Part shown: positions 54,933-62,583 of the stretch, in pieces
Position numbering within the stretch: the first letter of the stretch is position 1
How the letters are laid out: every line of letters begins with the position of its first letter
Notes under the pieces: model-generated
Seen by the model: only the letters and a program-made list of their open reading frames with translations
The model's database searches: none
What the model was told of the DNA's origin: nothing
Source of the DNA: Imhoffiella purpurea
GTDB taxonomy: Bacteria; Pseudomonadota; Gammaproteobacteria; Chromatiales; Chromatiaceae
Length of the DNA stretch: 64,000 nucleotides
Reading direction: 5' to 3'
Assembly: GCF_000585215.1 (NCBI RefSeq)
Contig: NZ_AONC01000004.1
Span: 62,001-126,000 of the forward strand
Position numbers and translations under genes: made by a program

Positions 54933-54972
54933 TGCGGATGTTCACGATCGGTGCGACCTTGGGACATCCGCA
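54933..54972 (+). other. Intercistronic hairpin between cheY and cheZ
   Basis: TGCGGATGT (54933-54941) pairs perfectly with ACATCCGCA (54964-54972), giving a 9-bp stem with a 22-base loop that itself can form a small GGT/ACC stem. It sits in the 152-base gap between cheY and cheZ and is followed by TTTCC. It could be a partial terminator or a 3' stabiliser that sets the CheY:CheZ ratio. Confidence 0.45.
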
Positions 54973-55032
54973 TTTCCGGTCAAGATTGGCCAAGGGTCAC
55001 TTCAAGTTAAAGAGTTCGCCCGGGAACGATAG

Positions 55033-55800
55033 ATGGACAATGACGACACGAGCATCAAGGCGCAGCTGGATCTCGCGCGCCAACTGGTTGCGCATCTGGA
55101 GGCGGGTGAGGGGGACCAGGCGACAGCGGTCATTCGGCAGCTGCGGATTCCCTACGAGCGCGAACTGTTCGACGAGCTGGGCAAGCTGACGCGGGATCTG
55201 CACGAGGCTCTGAACAGCTTTCGGGGAGACTCGCGTCTCGTCGAGCTGACGCGCGACGAGATACCGGATGCGAAGGAACGGCTGAACTACGTCGTTTCCA
55301 TGACCGAGCAGGCGACCCACCGGACCCTGAACGCCATCGACGAGGCGATGCCGATGGCGGAGACGCTCCATGCGCGCTCGATCGAATTGACCGGGCGATG
55401 GAGCCGTTTCCGCAATCGCGAACTGTCCGTCGACGAATTCAGGGATCTGGCTCGCGATATCGACGAGCATTTCGCGCTGGCCGGTACCGAAACCGATCGT
55501 CTGCGCTCGCTCATCTCCGAGATCATGATGGCGCAGGATTTCCAGGACCTCACCGGACAGATCATTCGGCGCGTGATTCGGCTCGTGCATGAGGTCGAGG
55601 AGAACCTGGTCGGTCTGATCCGCCTCTCGAGCGCCAGGATGGAGCCTGTGCGGCAGCTGCCGATGGCTGCGGAAGGCGAGAAGGAGGCCGCCGAGACCAA
55701 GGGACACGGACCCATCGTTCCCAACACCCAAGATGCGGCGGATGATGTCGTCAGTGGCCAGGACGATGTTGACGCACTGCTTTCCAGTCTGGGCTTCTAG
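55033..55800 (+). CDS. cheZ: CheY-P phosphatase CheZ
   Basis: CheZ dephosphorylates CheY. The 255-residue protein forms a long helical hairpin with the catalytic segment AQDFQDLTGQ, placing Asp172 and Gln176 in the DxxxQ arrangement of E. coli CheZ Asp143/Gln147. The C-terminus DDVDALLSSLGF is the CheY-binding peptide, nearly identical in form to that of E. coli. It precedes the cluster 2 cheA by 26 bases. Confidence 0.95.
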   Translation: MDNDDTSIKAQLDLARQLVAHLEAGEGDQATAVIRQLRIPYERELFDELGKLTRDLHEALNSFRGDSRLVELTRDEIPDAKERLNYVVSMTEQATHRTLNAIDEAMPMAETLHARSIELTGRWSRFRNRELSVDEFRDLARDIDEHFALAGTETDRLRSLISEIMMAQDFQDLTGQIIRRVIRLVHEVEENLVGLIRLSSARMEPVRQLPMAAEGEKEAAETKGHGPIVPNTQDAADDVVSGQDDVDALLSSLGF

Positions 55801-55826
55801 CCCGCCGACCTCTTTGGTGAACACGC

Positions 55827-57908
55827 ATGGCAATCGATCCGAATGACGAGATTCTCCAAGATTTCCTGGTCGAGGCTGGAGAGTTGTTGGAGGCGCTCAA
55901 CGAGCAGTTGATCGACCTCGAACAGAACCCGGAGGATCGGGATCTGCTCAACGCGGTCTTCCGCAGCTTCCATACCATCAAGGGCGGGGCGGGGTTTCTC
56001 AATCTCAATGCCCTGGTAGAGGTCTGCCATCACGCCGAGGACGTCTTCAATCTGCTGCGCAACAACGAGCGCAAGATCGATGCCTTCCTGATGGACACGG
56101 TCCTGCGGGTGTTGGATGTGCTCAACGTCATGTTCGGCGATCTCAAGATGGGCAAGGAGCCCGAGCCTGCGCCGCCACCGCTCGTCGCCGCTCTCGCGGG
56201 GCTTGCCTCCCCCGATGGGGCTTCTGGCGCTCCTGAGGCCGCTCCTCCTCCGCCGCCACCACCCAAACTCGAGCCGGCGTCCGCTCCGGCTCCAGCGCCT
56301 CGGGATGCCGCGGACGACTCCGACGAGATCACCGAGGACGAATTCGAGGCATTGCTGGATGCCTTGCCGCGCGATGGCAGCGCGTCGCCGCCTGCTGCGA
56401 AGGCCGAGACCGCGCCGCCGCAATCGGCGGGTTCCGATGCCTCCTCCGATCTCATTACGGAGGACGAGTTCGAGTCGCTTCTCGATCAGCTGCATGGCGG
56501 TGGCGCGTCCGTCGCTCCAGCCGCTGCGCCCGCGCCCAAGGCCGAGACGGCCGCGCCCGCCTCCCGAGACTCGCGGGCGGCGCCGGCACCGGCCAAGGCC
56601 CCATCCGCGGCCGATTCACCATCCACTGGGGTTTCCGCGCCGGACAAGGATAGCTCCGCAGCCGCCGCGAGGAATGCCCGTGCCCCAGTCGGAGAGACCT
56701 CGGTCCGGGTCGACACCCAGCGGCTCGACGAAATCATGAATCTGGTCGGCGAGCTGGTGCTGGTCCGCAATCGCATGAGCATGCTGCGGACCCGAACCGA
56801 GGACGATGAACTCGGCAAGGCGATCGGCGCGCTGGCCCTGGTGACCGCCGACCTGCAGGCCGCGGTGATGAAGACGCGGATGCAGCCGATCAAGAAGGTC
56901 TTCAGCCGGTTCCCGCGCGTCGTGCGCGATCTGGCCCGCAGCCTGGGCAAGGAGATCGAGCTCGAAACCTTCGGCGAAGACACGGACCTCGACAAGAATC
57001 TCGTCGAGGCGTTGGCCGATCCGCTCGTCCACCTCATTCGCAACGCCGTCGACCATGGCGTCGAGATGCCCGACGTGCGCGAGGCCAACGGCAAGCCGCG
57101 CAAGGGGACCGTGGTTCTGGGCGCGGCCCAGGAGGGCGATCACATCTCGCTGTTGATCCAGGACGACGGGCGCGGCATGGATCCGGAGAAGCTGCGCGCC
57201 AAGGCGGTGGAGAAGGGGCTGCTGGACCCCGCCCTGGTCGAGCGCATGACGGATCGCGAATCCTTCAGTCTCATCTTCATGGCCGGATTTTCCACCAAGG
57301 AAGAGATTTCGGACGTTTCCGGGCGCGGTGTCGGCATGGATGTGGTCAAGACGCGCATCGCCCAGCTCAACGGCTCGGTCGAGATCGATTCGGTGCTGGG
57401 CGAAGGCACCAAACTCCATGTCAAGCTGCCGCTGACCCTGGCCATCCTTCCCGCGCTCATGGTCATCCTCGACGGCCGGCGCTTCGCGATTCCGTTGGCC
57501 TCCGTTTCCGAGATCCTGGACCTGGACCTCACCCGGACCCATTTCGTCGACGACCAGGAGGCGATCATGGTGCGCAGCCATGCCTTGCCTCTCTACTATG
57601 TCTCGCGCTGGCTGCATCCCTACAAGCTGATCGAGCCCAGGACGGACGCCCATGTCGTGGTGGTGCACGTGGCTCAGCGCAAGGTCGGCCTGGTGGTGGA
57701 CGGTCTCGTCGGTCAGGAAGAGGTGGTCATCAAGCCGCTCGGTCTCGGTCTGCAGGGGGTTCCCGGACTGGCTGGGGCGACCATCACCGGCGATGGCGGC
57801 ATCGCATTGATCATCGATGTACCCGAGCTTCTGGCGCTCATGGGGCGTCCCGGCTATGGCGGACGCGCCGCGCGCGCGGAGCCCGCCATGGCGGAGGCGG
57901 AGGACTGA
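55827..57908 (+). CDS. cheA: Chemotaxis histidine kinase CheA of the flagellar operon
   Basis: A 693-residue CheA. P1 has His49 in SFHTIKGGAG. A long Pro/Ala-rich linker (about 110-285) replaces a recognisable P2 domain and carries two copies of ITEDEFE[AS]LLD (residues 167-180 and 209-222). P3 (MNLVGELVLV), the HATPase domain (HLIRNAVDHGVE, DDGRGMD, GRGVGMDVV) and a C-terminal CheW-like P5 follow. It phosphorylates CheY and CheB. The order cheY-cheZ-cheA-cheB is the gammaproteobacterial F6-type arrangement. Confidence 0.96.
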   Translation: MAIDPNDEILQDFLVEAGELLEALNEQLIDLEQNPEDRDLLNAVFRSFHTIKGGAGFLNLNALVEVCHHAEDVFNLLRNNERKIDAFLMDTVLRVLDVLNVMFGDLKMGKEPEPAPPPLVAALAGLASPDGASGAPEAAPPPPPPPKLEPASAPAPAPRDAADDSDEITEDEFEALLDALPRDGSASPPAAKAETAPPQSAGSDASSDLITEDEFESLLDQLHGGGASVAPAAAPAPKAETAAPASRDSRAAPAPAKAPSAADSPSTGVSAPDKDSSAAAARNARAPVGETSVRVDTQRLDEIMNLVGELVLVRNRMSMLRTRTEDDELGKAIGALALVTADLQAAVMKTRMQPIKKVFSRFPRVVRDLARSLGKEIELETFGEDTDLDKNLVEALADPLVHLIRNAVDHGVEMPDVREANGKPRKGTVVLGAAQEGDHISLLIQDDGRGMDPEKLRAKAVEKGLLDPALVERMTDRESFSLIFMAGFSTKEEISDVSGRGVGMDVVKTRIAQLNGSVEIDSVLGEGTKLHVKLPLTLAILPALMVILDGRRFAIPLASVSEILDLDLTRTHFVDDQEAIMVRSHALPLYYVSRWLHPYKLIEPRTDAHVVVVHVAQRKVGLVVDGLVGQEEVVIKPLGLGLQGVPGLAGATITGDGGIALIIDVPELLALMGRPGYGGRAARAEPAMAEAED
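56325..56492 (+). repeat. Duplicated DEFExLLD motif in the CheA linker
   Basis: Residues 167-180 and 209-222 of CheA read [EL]ITEDEFE[AS]LLD[AQ]L, separated by a Pro/Ala-rich spacer. They resemble the CheY-binding N-terminus of FliM (ILSQDEIDALLHG) and the CheZ C-terminus (DDVDALLSSLGF) encoded in the same window. They are likely CheY or CheB docking peptides in place of a folded P2 domain. Confidence 0.6.
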
Positions 57909-57911
57909 CCG

Positions 57912-58997
57912 ATGGCATTGCGTGTCGTCGTGGTCGATGATTCCGGTTTCTTTCGGCGGCGCATCGTCGAGATTCTCAACGCCGATATCGGTATCGAGGT
58001 GGTCGGCACCGCCTCGAACGGCCGGGAGGCCATCGAGGTCGTCAGGAAACTCGACCCGGATGTCGTGACCATGGATATCGAGATGCCGGTGATGGATGGC
58101 ATCTCCGCCGTGCGTCGCATCATGGCCGAGTCGCCGCGGCCCATCCTCATGTTCTCGACCCTGACGACCGAGGGGGCCAAGGCCACCTTGGATGCGCTGG
58201 ACGCCGGTGCGACGGACTTTCTGCCCAAGCGCTTCAGCGAGATGGCGAAGGACGAGGATTCCGCCAAGATCCTGCTCAGGCGCCGGGTTCGGGCCTTGGG
58301 ACGCAGCCGAATGCGGGCCGGGACGCACCAGCACGCGGAACCACGCGATCGGACGGCCTTCGCTGAACCCGCTCCGGCTGCGAGACCCCTGCTCCAGCCG
58401 CGTCCCGCGGCGGGGGCCATTCCGCTGAATTCGCTGCGCGCGCTGCTCATCGGAACCTCCACGGGGGGGCCGGTGGCCTTGCAGGAGGTGCTCAAAGGAC
58501 TTCCCAGCTCCTTTCCCTTGCCGATCCTGCTGGTTCAGCACATGCCCGCAAGCTTCACCCCCGCGTTCGCCGAGCGGCTCAATGGTCTGTGCCAGATCGA
58601 GGTCAGGGAGGCCGCATCCGGTGATGTGCTCAAGCCGGGCTGCGCGCTGCTCGCGCCCGGCGGGCTCCAGATGATCCTGGAGGGCGGCGGCCAGACCCGG
58701 ATTCGAATCCAGGAGAGTCCGCCCGGCACCATCTACAAGCCCAGCGTGGACATCACCTTCAACTCGGCGGTCACCGCGCTCAAGTCCCAGGTGCTGGCCA
58801 TCGTGCTCACCGGCATGGGGGCGGACGGCCGCGAGGGCGCACGCGCGCTGAAGGGGCAGGGGGCGCACGTCTGGGCCCAGGATGCGGCTTCCTCCGTGGT
58901 GTTCGGCATGCCCGCCGCCATCATCGAGGCCGGACTCGCCGATCAGGTTTATTCGCTCAAGGACTTCGGACCGGCTCTGGTAAAGGTTTTCTGCTGA
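57912..58997 (+). CDS. cheB: Chemoreceptor methylesterase/deamidase CheB
   Basis: CheB removes receptor methyl groups. The 361-residue protein has an N-terminal receiver domain with Asp55 in VTMDIEMPVMDG, a linker rich in Arg/Pro/Ala, and the C-terminal esterase with the nucleophile Ser183 in IGTSTGGP, His in LLVQHMPASF and Asp in LTGMGADG. It is the only CheB in the window and probably also serves receptors modified by CheR and CheD of cluster 1. Confidence 0.96.
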   Translation: MALRVVVVDDSGFFRRRIVEILNADIGIEVVGTASNGREAIEVVRKLDPDVVTMDIEMPVMDGISAVRRIMAESPRPILMFSTLTTEGAKATLDALDAGATDFLPKRFSEMAKDEDSAKILLRRRVRALGRSRMRAGTHQHAEPRDRTAFAEPAPAARPLLQPRPAAGAIPLNSLRALLIGTSTGGPVALQEVLKGLPSSFPLPILLVQHMPASFTPAFAERLNGLCQIEVREAASGDVLKPGCALLAPGGLQMILEGGGQTRIRIQESPPGTIYKPSVDITFNSAVTALKSQVLAIVLTGMGADGREGARALKGQGAHVWAQDAASSVVFGMPAAIIEAGLADQVYSLKDFGPALVKVFC

Positions 58998-58998
58998 C

Positions 58999-59742
58999 AT
59001 GGATATCCTCAGCATGGTGGGGATCCTCCTGGGTCTCGTCGCCATCCTGGGGGGGGCCGTCGCCAAGGGAAGCAGTCTCGGTGCGCTCTGGAATCTGGCC
59101 GCATTCCTCATCGTGGTCATCGGAACCCTCGGGGCCACGCTCATTCAGGCGCGCGTTCCCGTGTTCATCCATGCCCTGCGCATCTTTCCCTGGGTGTTCG
59201 TTCCGCCGAACCTGGATGCGAAGGACATGATCGACAAGATCGTGGGCTGGTCGGCACTCTCGAGGAAGGAAGGGCTGCTCGGGCTCGAGAATGCCTCGGA
59301 GGTGGAACCCGATCCCTTTCTCCGCAAGGGGCTGCAGCTGCTCGTCGATGGTGTCGAGCCCCAAGCGCTGCGCCAGATACTCGAGTCCGATCTCGACAAC
59401 CGGGAGTCTTTCGATCTGCAAGGCGCCAAGGTCTACGAGAGCATGGGGATCTATTCGCCGACGCTCGGCATCATCGGGGCCGTCATGGGACTGATGGCGG
59501 TGATGCAGAATCTGGCGGATCCGAGCAAGCTCGGGCACGGGATCGCGGCGGCCTTCGTCGCGACCATCTATGGGGTCGGCATGGCCAATCTCTTCTTCTT
59601 GCCCGTGTCCAATAAGCTCAAGGGAATCGTACAGGCGCGTGTAAACTATCAGGTCATGTTGCTCGAAGGCTTGATCTCGATCGCCGAGGGCGAGAACCCG
59701 CGCAACATCGAAAACAAGCTCAGCGGTTTCATTCAGGGTTGA
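58999..59742 (+). CDS. motC: Flagellar stator protein MotC (MotA paralogue)
   Basis: A 247-residue MotA-family protein with four transmembrane segments (VGILLGLVAILGGAVA, LAAFLIVVIGTLGATL, IYSPTLGIIGAVMGLMAVM, AAFVATIYGVGMANLFFLPV). Following cheB and paired with a MotD gene, it corresponds to the second stator of Pseudomonas. It starts 1 base after cheB and overlaps the open frame of motD. Confidence 0.93.
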   Translation: MDILSMVGILLGLVAILGGAVAKGSSLGALWNLAAFLIVVIGTLGATLIQARVPVFIHALRIFPWVFVPPNLDAKDMIDKIVGWSALSRKEGLLGLENASEVEPDPFLRKGLQLLVDGVEPQALRQILESDLDNRESFDLQGAKVYESMGIYSPTLGIIGAVMGLMAVMQNLADPSKLGHGIAAAFVATIYGVGMANLFFLPVSNKLKGIVQARVNYQVMLLEGLISIAEGENPRNIENKLSGFIQG

Positions 59743-59753
59743 GGCTTGGTCTC

Positions 59754-60671
59754 ATGGCGCGACGCCGCAAGGTCGAGGAGCATGCGAATCACGAGGCATG
59801 GGCGATTCCCTATGGCGACCTCGTCACCCTGCTCATGGCCTTTTTCGTCGTCATGTACGCGATTTCGGTCGTGGATGCGGGCAAGTACCGTGTCCTGTCG
59901 AATTCGTTGGTCGAGGCGTTCGGATCCCAGGTTCCGGTCGATCCGATCCAGATCGGAGAGCCCAGCCTGGAGTTGAATCTGTTGACGGACGATGTCCGGC
60001 GCTCGCTCGCGCCGTTCGAGATCAAGGATACCGCAGGCGAATCGCGGCAGAGCGAGAGGTCCGAGCTGGAGCCGCTATCGCCGACCGATGTGGCCATCGA
60101 GGGCGTGCTCGACGGGGTCAGCGAAGAAGGGCGCGAGGAGATGCTGCGCGAGATCGCCGAGATGTCCGAAGAGATCGAGAATGCCTTGGGCAGGCTCAAC
60201 GAGGAAGGCGATATCCAGGTCAAGCGCAAGCCCTACTGGCTCGAGATCACCATCAACACGAACCTCTTGTTCGGCAGCGGATCCGCGACGCTGGAGCCCG
60301 CCGCGCGTCCGGTGCTTCAGGACGTCGCCCGGATCCTGTCGAAGCGTGACGCCCGCATCCATGTCGAGGGCCATACCGACGACCGGCCGATCAGCAATTC
60401 GATCTATCCTTCGAATTGGGAGCTCTCCTCCGGTCGGGCGGCCACTGTCGTCAATCTGTTCGCTCAGAATGGGGTGGATCCCCGGCGGATGGTGGCGATC
60501 GGCTATGCAGAATATCAGCCCCTGGCCGATAACGATACGGAAGAAGGTCGATCGCAGAATCGCCGAGTCGAGGTGATCGTGCTGCCTGGACCTTCCCCGC
60601 ATCGCGATGGGACGTCCGAGCCCGAACGGCTCAGGCGCGATTACGAGGAGGGGATCGGCGAACTTCGCTGA
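59754..60671 (+). CDS. motD: Flagellar stator protein MotD (MotB paralogue)
   Basis: A 305-residue MotB-family protein. The N-terminus MARRRKVEEHANHEAW precedes the transmembrane helix with proton-carrying Asp22 in IPYGDLVTLLMAFFVVMYA. The C-terminal OmpA-like domain has RIHVEGHTDDRPI, NWELSSGRAATVV and NRRVEVIVL. ATG 59754 has GAGG upstream; a TTG at 59739 would add five residues. With MotC it forms a second flagellar stator beside MotAB at 29490-31247. Confidence 0.93.
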   Translation: MARRRKVEEHANHEAWAIPYGDLVTLLMAFFVVMYAISVVDAGKYRVLSNSLVEAFGSQVPVDPIQIGEPSLELNLLTDDVRRSLAPFEIKDTAGESRQSERSELEPLSPTDVAIEGVLDGVSEEGREEMLREIAEMSEEIENALGRLNEEGDIQVKRKPYWLEITINTNLLFGSGSATLEPAARPVLQDVARILSKRDARIHVEGHTDDRPISNSIYPSNWELSSGRAATVVNLFAQNGVDPRRMVAIGYAEYQPLADNDTEEGRSQNRRVEVIVLPGPSPHRDGTSEPERLRRDYEEGIGELR

Positions 60672-60760
60672 GCGTCACTATATTGGGCCAGGAGCATGGG
60701 GTATCGTCGTCCGACGAAACCCGATCATCAAGCGCTTTCGCTTAGACCCGTGAGGAAGCA

Positions 60761-61243
60761 ATGACTACATCAGATTCTCAGACCAAGAACCAGGGACCTT
60801 CTTCCGCCTTCGTGACCTTCAGTCTCGCCGAAGAGACCTATGCCATCGACGTGCTTCAGGTGCAGGAGGTGCTGAAGATCACCGACATCGCGCCCGTGCC
60901 CGGCGTTCCCGATTACATCCTGGGTATCATCAATCTGCGGGGCGACGTGGTGACGGTGATCGACGCCCGGCGTCGCATGGCTCTGCCGGATCGGGAGCCC
61001 GATGACGCCTCGCGTATCGTCATCATCGACGTGGACAACCAGAACGTCGGAATCCTGGTCGATTCGGTCGCCGAGGTGGTTCAGATCTCGCCCGACGCCG
61101 TGGATCCGGCCCCGGCCGTGGGCAACGACCAGACGAGCCGGTTCATCCTCGGCGTGACCAGCACGGAGGAGGGTCTCACCATTCTGATCGATCTGAACAA
61201 GCTGCTCTCCGACGACGAATGGGCGACCATTCGAAATATCTGA
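60761..61243 (+). CDS. cheW: CheW coupling protein of the flagellar operon
   Basis: A 160-residue CheW domain: FVTFSLAEETYAIDVLQVQEVLKI, PGVPDYILGIINLRGDVVTVIDARRRM, VGILVDSVAEVVQIS. Length is standard. It follows motD after 89 bases. In Pseudomonas the corresponding region carries the array-positioning genes parC and parP before cheW; neither is present here. GAGGAAG precedes the start. Confidence 0.95.
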   Translation: MTTSDSQTKNQGPSSAFVTFSLAEETYAIDVLQVQEVLKITDIAPVPGVPDYILGIINLRGDVVTVIDARRRMALPDREPDDASRIVIIDVDNQNVGILVDSVAEVVQISPDAVDPAPAVGNDQTSRFILGVTSTEEGLTILIDLNKLLSDDEWATIRNI

Positions 61244-61321
61244 GATCGAGTTGATGAATCGGCCTGGATCATATCTGGAGGCGTTCGCGGCGAATCGACG
61301 ATCAGGCCACAGGAGAATCCC

Positions 61322-61738
61322 ATGAGCGAGCCCATCAAGCCGTTGCCGCCGGTCTCCGCCCAGAACCCCTCGCGTTCGTCGGCCGACGAACAGGACCGAA
61401 GCTACGCCAAATCGACCTATTGGCTGAGTTCCACGAACAGGTTCGTCGAACGACGCTCTGGAGAGAGGCGCTCGGGCGAGCGCAGAGGATCCGAAAGACG
61501 CCGAGATGAGCGTCGGTCGGACGACCGACGTACCGGTAACCGTCTGTCCGATGAGCGTCGCTCCCTGGATCGTCGCGCCTTGGATCGTCGGGGTACGGAC
61601 CGTCGCTCGGGCGAGCGGCGGGGTTCCAGCATGGGTGGTCAGCCCCGGCTCGTACGAAACAACCCGCCCAAGCCGGGTGAAGGGGCGAATACGCCATGGA
61701 AGCGTCGCCGTCGTGGCATCATCGATGACTTCGCTTGA
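61322..61738 (+). CDS. Arginine-rich pentapeptide-repeat protein of unknown function
   Basis: A 138-residue protein whose centre is twelve consecutive five-residue units of the form [E/D/N]RRxx (bases 61448-61627), with one unit reading NRLSD. The flanks are hydrophilic, and the C-terminus reads PWKRRRRGIIDDF. Composition is dominated by Arg with Glu/Asp, suggesting a disordered, charged protein that could bind nucleic acid or an acidic partner. No signal peptide or membrane helix is present. AGGAGA precedes the ATG. Short proteins with ERRSG-type runs occur near motility genes in other proteobacteria; no function is known to me. Confidence 0.65.
   Translation: MSEPIKPLPPVSAQNPSRSSADEQDRSYAKSTYWLSSTNRFVERRSGERRSGERRGSERRRDERRSDDRRTGNRLSDERRSLDRRALDRRGTDRRSGERRGSSMGGQPRLVRNNPPKPGEGANTPWKRRRRGIIDDFA
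61448..61627 (+). repeat. Twelve tandem 15-base units encoding [E/D/N]RRxx
   Basis: Exactly 180 bases encode twelve five-residue units in register (ERRSG, ERRSG, ERRGS, ERRRD, ERRSD, DRRTG, NRLSD, ERRSL, DRRAL, DRRGT, DRRSG, ERRGS). Codon usage varies between units, so the repeat is conserved at the protein level rather than being a recent DNA expansion. Confidence 0.85.
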
Positions 61739-61792
61739 GCGTTCGGCAGGGGAATCTGTGCCTGATCGAGCGGTGGATGGGGCTGGACCGTC

Positions 61793-62257
61793 ATGATGGA
61801 AATTCCGTTCTGGTTCCCGTTCGCGACGGCCGGCTTGGCCCTCTTGCTCGCGATCCTCGGGCTTGTGATCCTCGTGCGCATGCATCTGGCCCAGAAGCGG
61901 CTGCGGTCCGAGTTCCTCGAACTGAAGCGCGATCAGCAGCGTCAGAGTACGGCGATTCTCGCCTTGCATGGTGCCATGAAGACCATCTCGGAAGACGTGA
62001 TCGCCCATGGGCAGGCGCAGTCCTCGGTCAGGCGGACGCTCGATCGGTTGGCGGATCTGCAGAGCCAGATGCAACTGCGTGAAGTGGATGAGGGGCTGTA
62101 TCCGCAGGCGATCCGGCTCATTCAGAGCGGTCGTGGCCGTGAAGAGGTCCGGAGGCTGTGCTCGCTGACCGAATCCGAGGCCGATCTGCTGTTCAGTCTG
62201 CATGGGCCTGGAACGACTCTCGAGCCAGGTGCGCGGACGGTTTCGGGAAGGGGCTAG
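61793..62257 (+). CDS. DUF2802 family membrane protein
   Basis: A 154-residue protein with an N-terminal transmembrane helix (about residues 8-30), a helical coiled-coil-like stretch and a C-terminal DUF2802-type motif (LYPQAIRLIQSGRGREEVRRLCSLTESEADLLFSLHG) that looks like a helix-turn-helix-related fold. DUF2802 genes commonly close the flagellar/chemotaxis operon in Pseudomonas-type systems. A GGTGG...GG leader precedes the ATG; a second ATG follows at 61796. It is convergent with the FlhB-like gene, 17 bases apart. Confidence 0.8.
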   Translation: MMEIPFWFPFATAGLALLLAILGLVILVRMHLAQKRLRSEFLELKRDQQRQSTAILALHGAMKTISEDVIAHGQAQSSVRRTLDRLADLQSQMQLREVDEGLYPQAIRLIQSGRGREEVRRLCSLTESEADLLFSLHGPGTTLEPGARTVSGRG

Positions 62258-62274
62258 GTCTCTTGGGCGTCGGC

Positions 62275-62583
62275 TCAATCCTGGTGCGAGTCCTCGAGGC
62301 CGGGTCGGCGCGGATCGATGCCTTCCAGCGCGAAGATGAAGGCGAGCACCTCGGCGACGGCGACATAGAGTTCCTTGGGGATTTCGTCGCCGACCGGGAT
62401 TTGGGCCAGCGCCTCGGCAAGAGCCGGGTCCGATTCGAGCGGGATGTCATGGGCCTCGGCGATCTGGAGGATCTGTTCGGCCGTGGCGCCCATCCCCGTG
62501 GCCGTGACCTGCGGGGCGCCTTGCCCGTCCCAGCGCAGTGCGACCGCCTTGGATGCCGTGAACAGGCTCGGTTTCTCGTTCAT
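62275..62583 (-). CDS. FlhB-like C-terminal domain protein (FhlB type)
   Basis: A 102-residue protein matching only the cytoplasmic domain of FlhB/YscU-type switches (AVALRWDGQGAPQVTATGMG, AEQILQIAEAHDIPLESDPALAEALAQIPVGDEIPKELYVAVAEVLAFIFAL). It has no transmembrane part and no NPTH cleavage motif, which fits the FhlB family known to substitute for part of FlhB. The start ATG at 62583 overlaps the stop of the FliK-like gene (ATGA), so the two are co-translated. A role in export specificity or hook length is likely by family. Confidence 0.82.
   Translation of the reverse strand: MNEKPSLFTASKAVALRWDGQGAPQVTATGMGATAEQILQIAEAHDIPLESDPALAEALAQIPVGDEIPKELYVAVAEVLAFIFALEGIDPRRPGLEDSHQD

Noticed and set aside
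56616-59144. An 842-codon reverse-strand frame opposite cheA and cheB
   Set aside because: Shadow of two well-supported genes; no family similarity.
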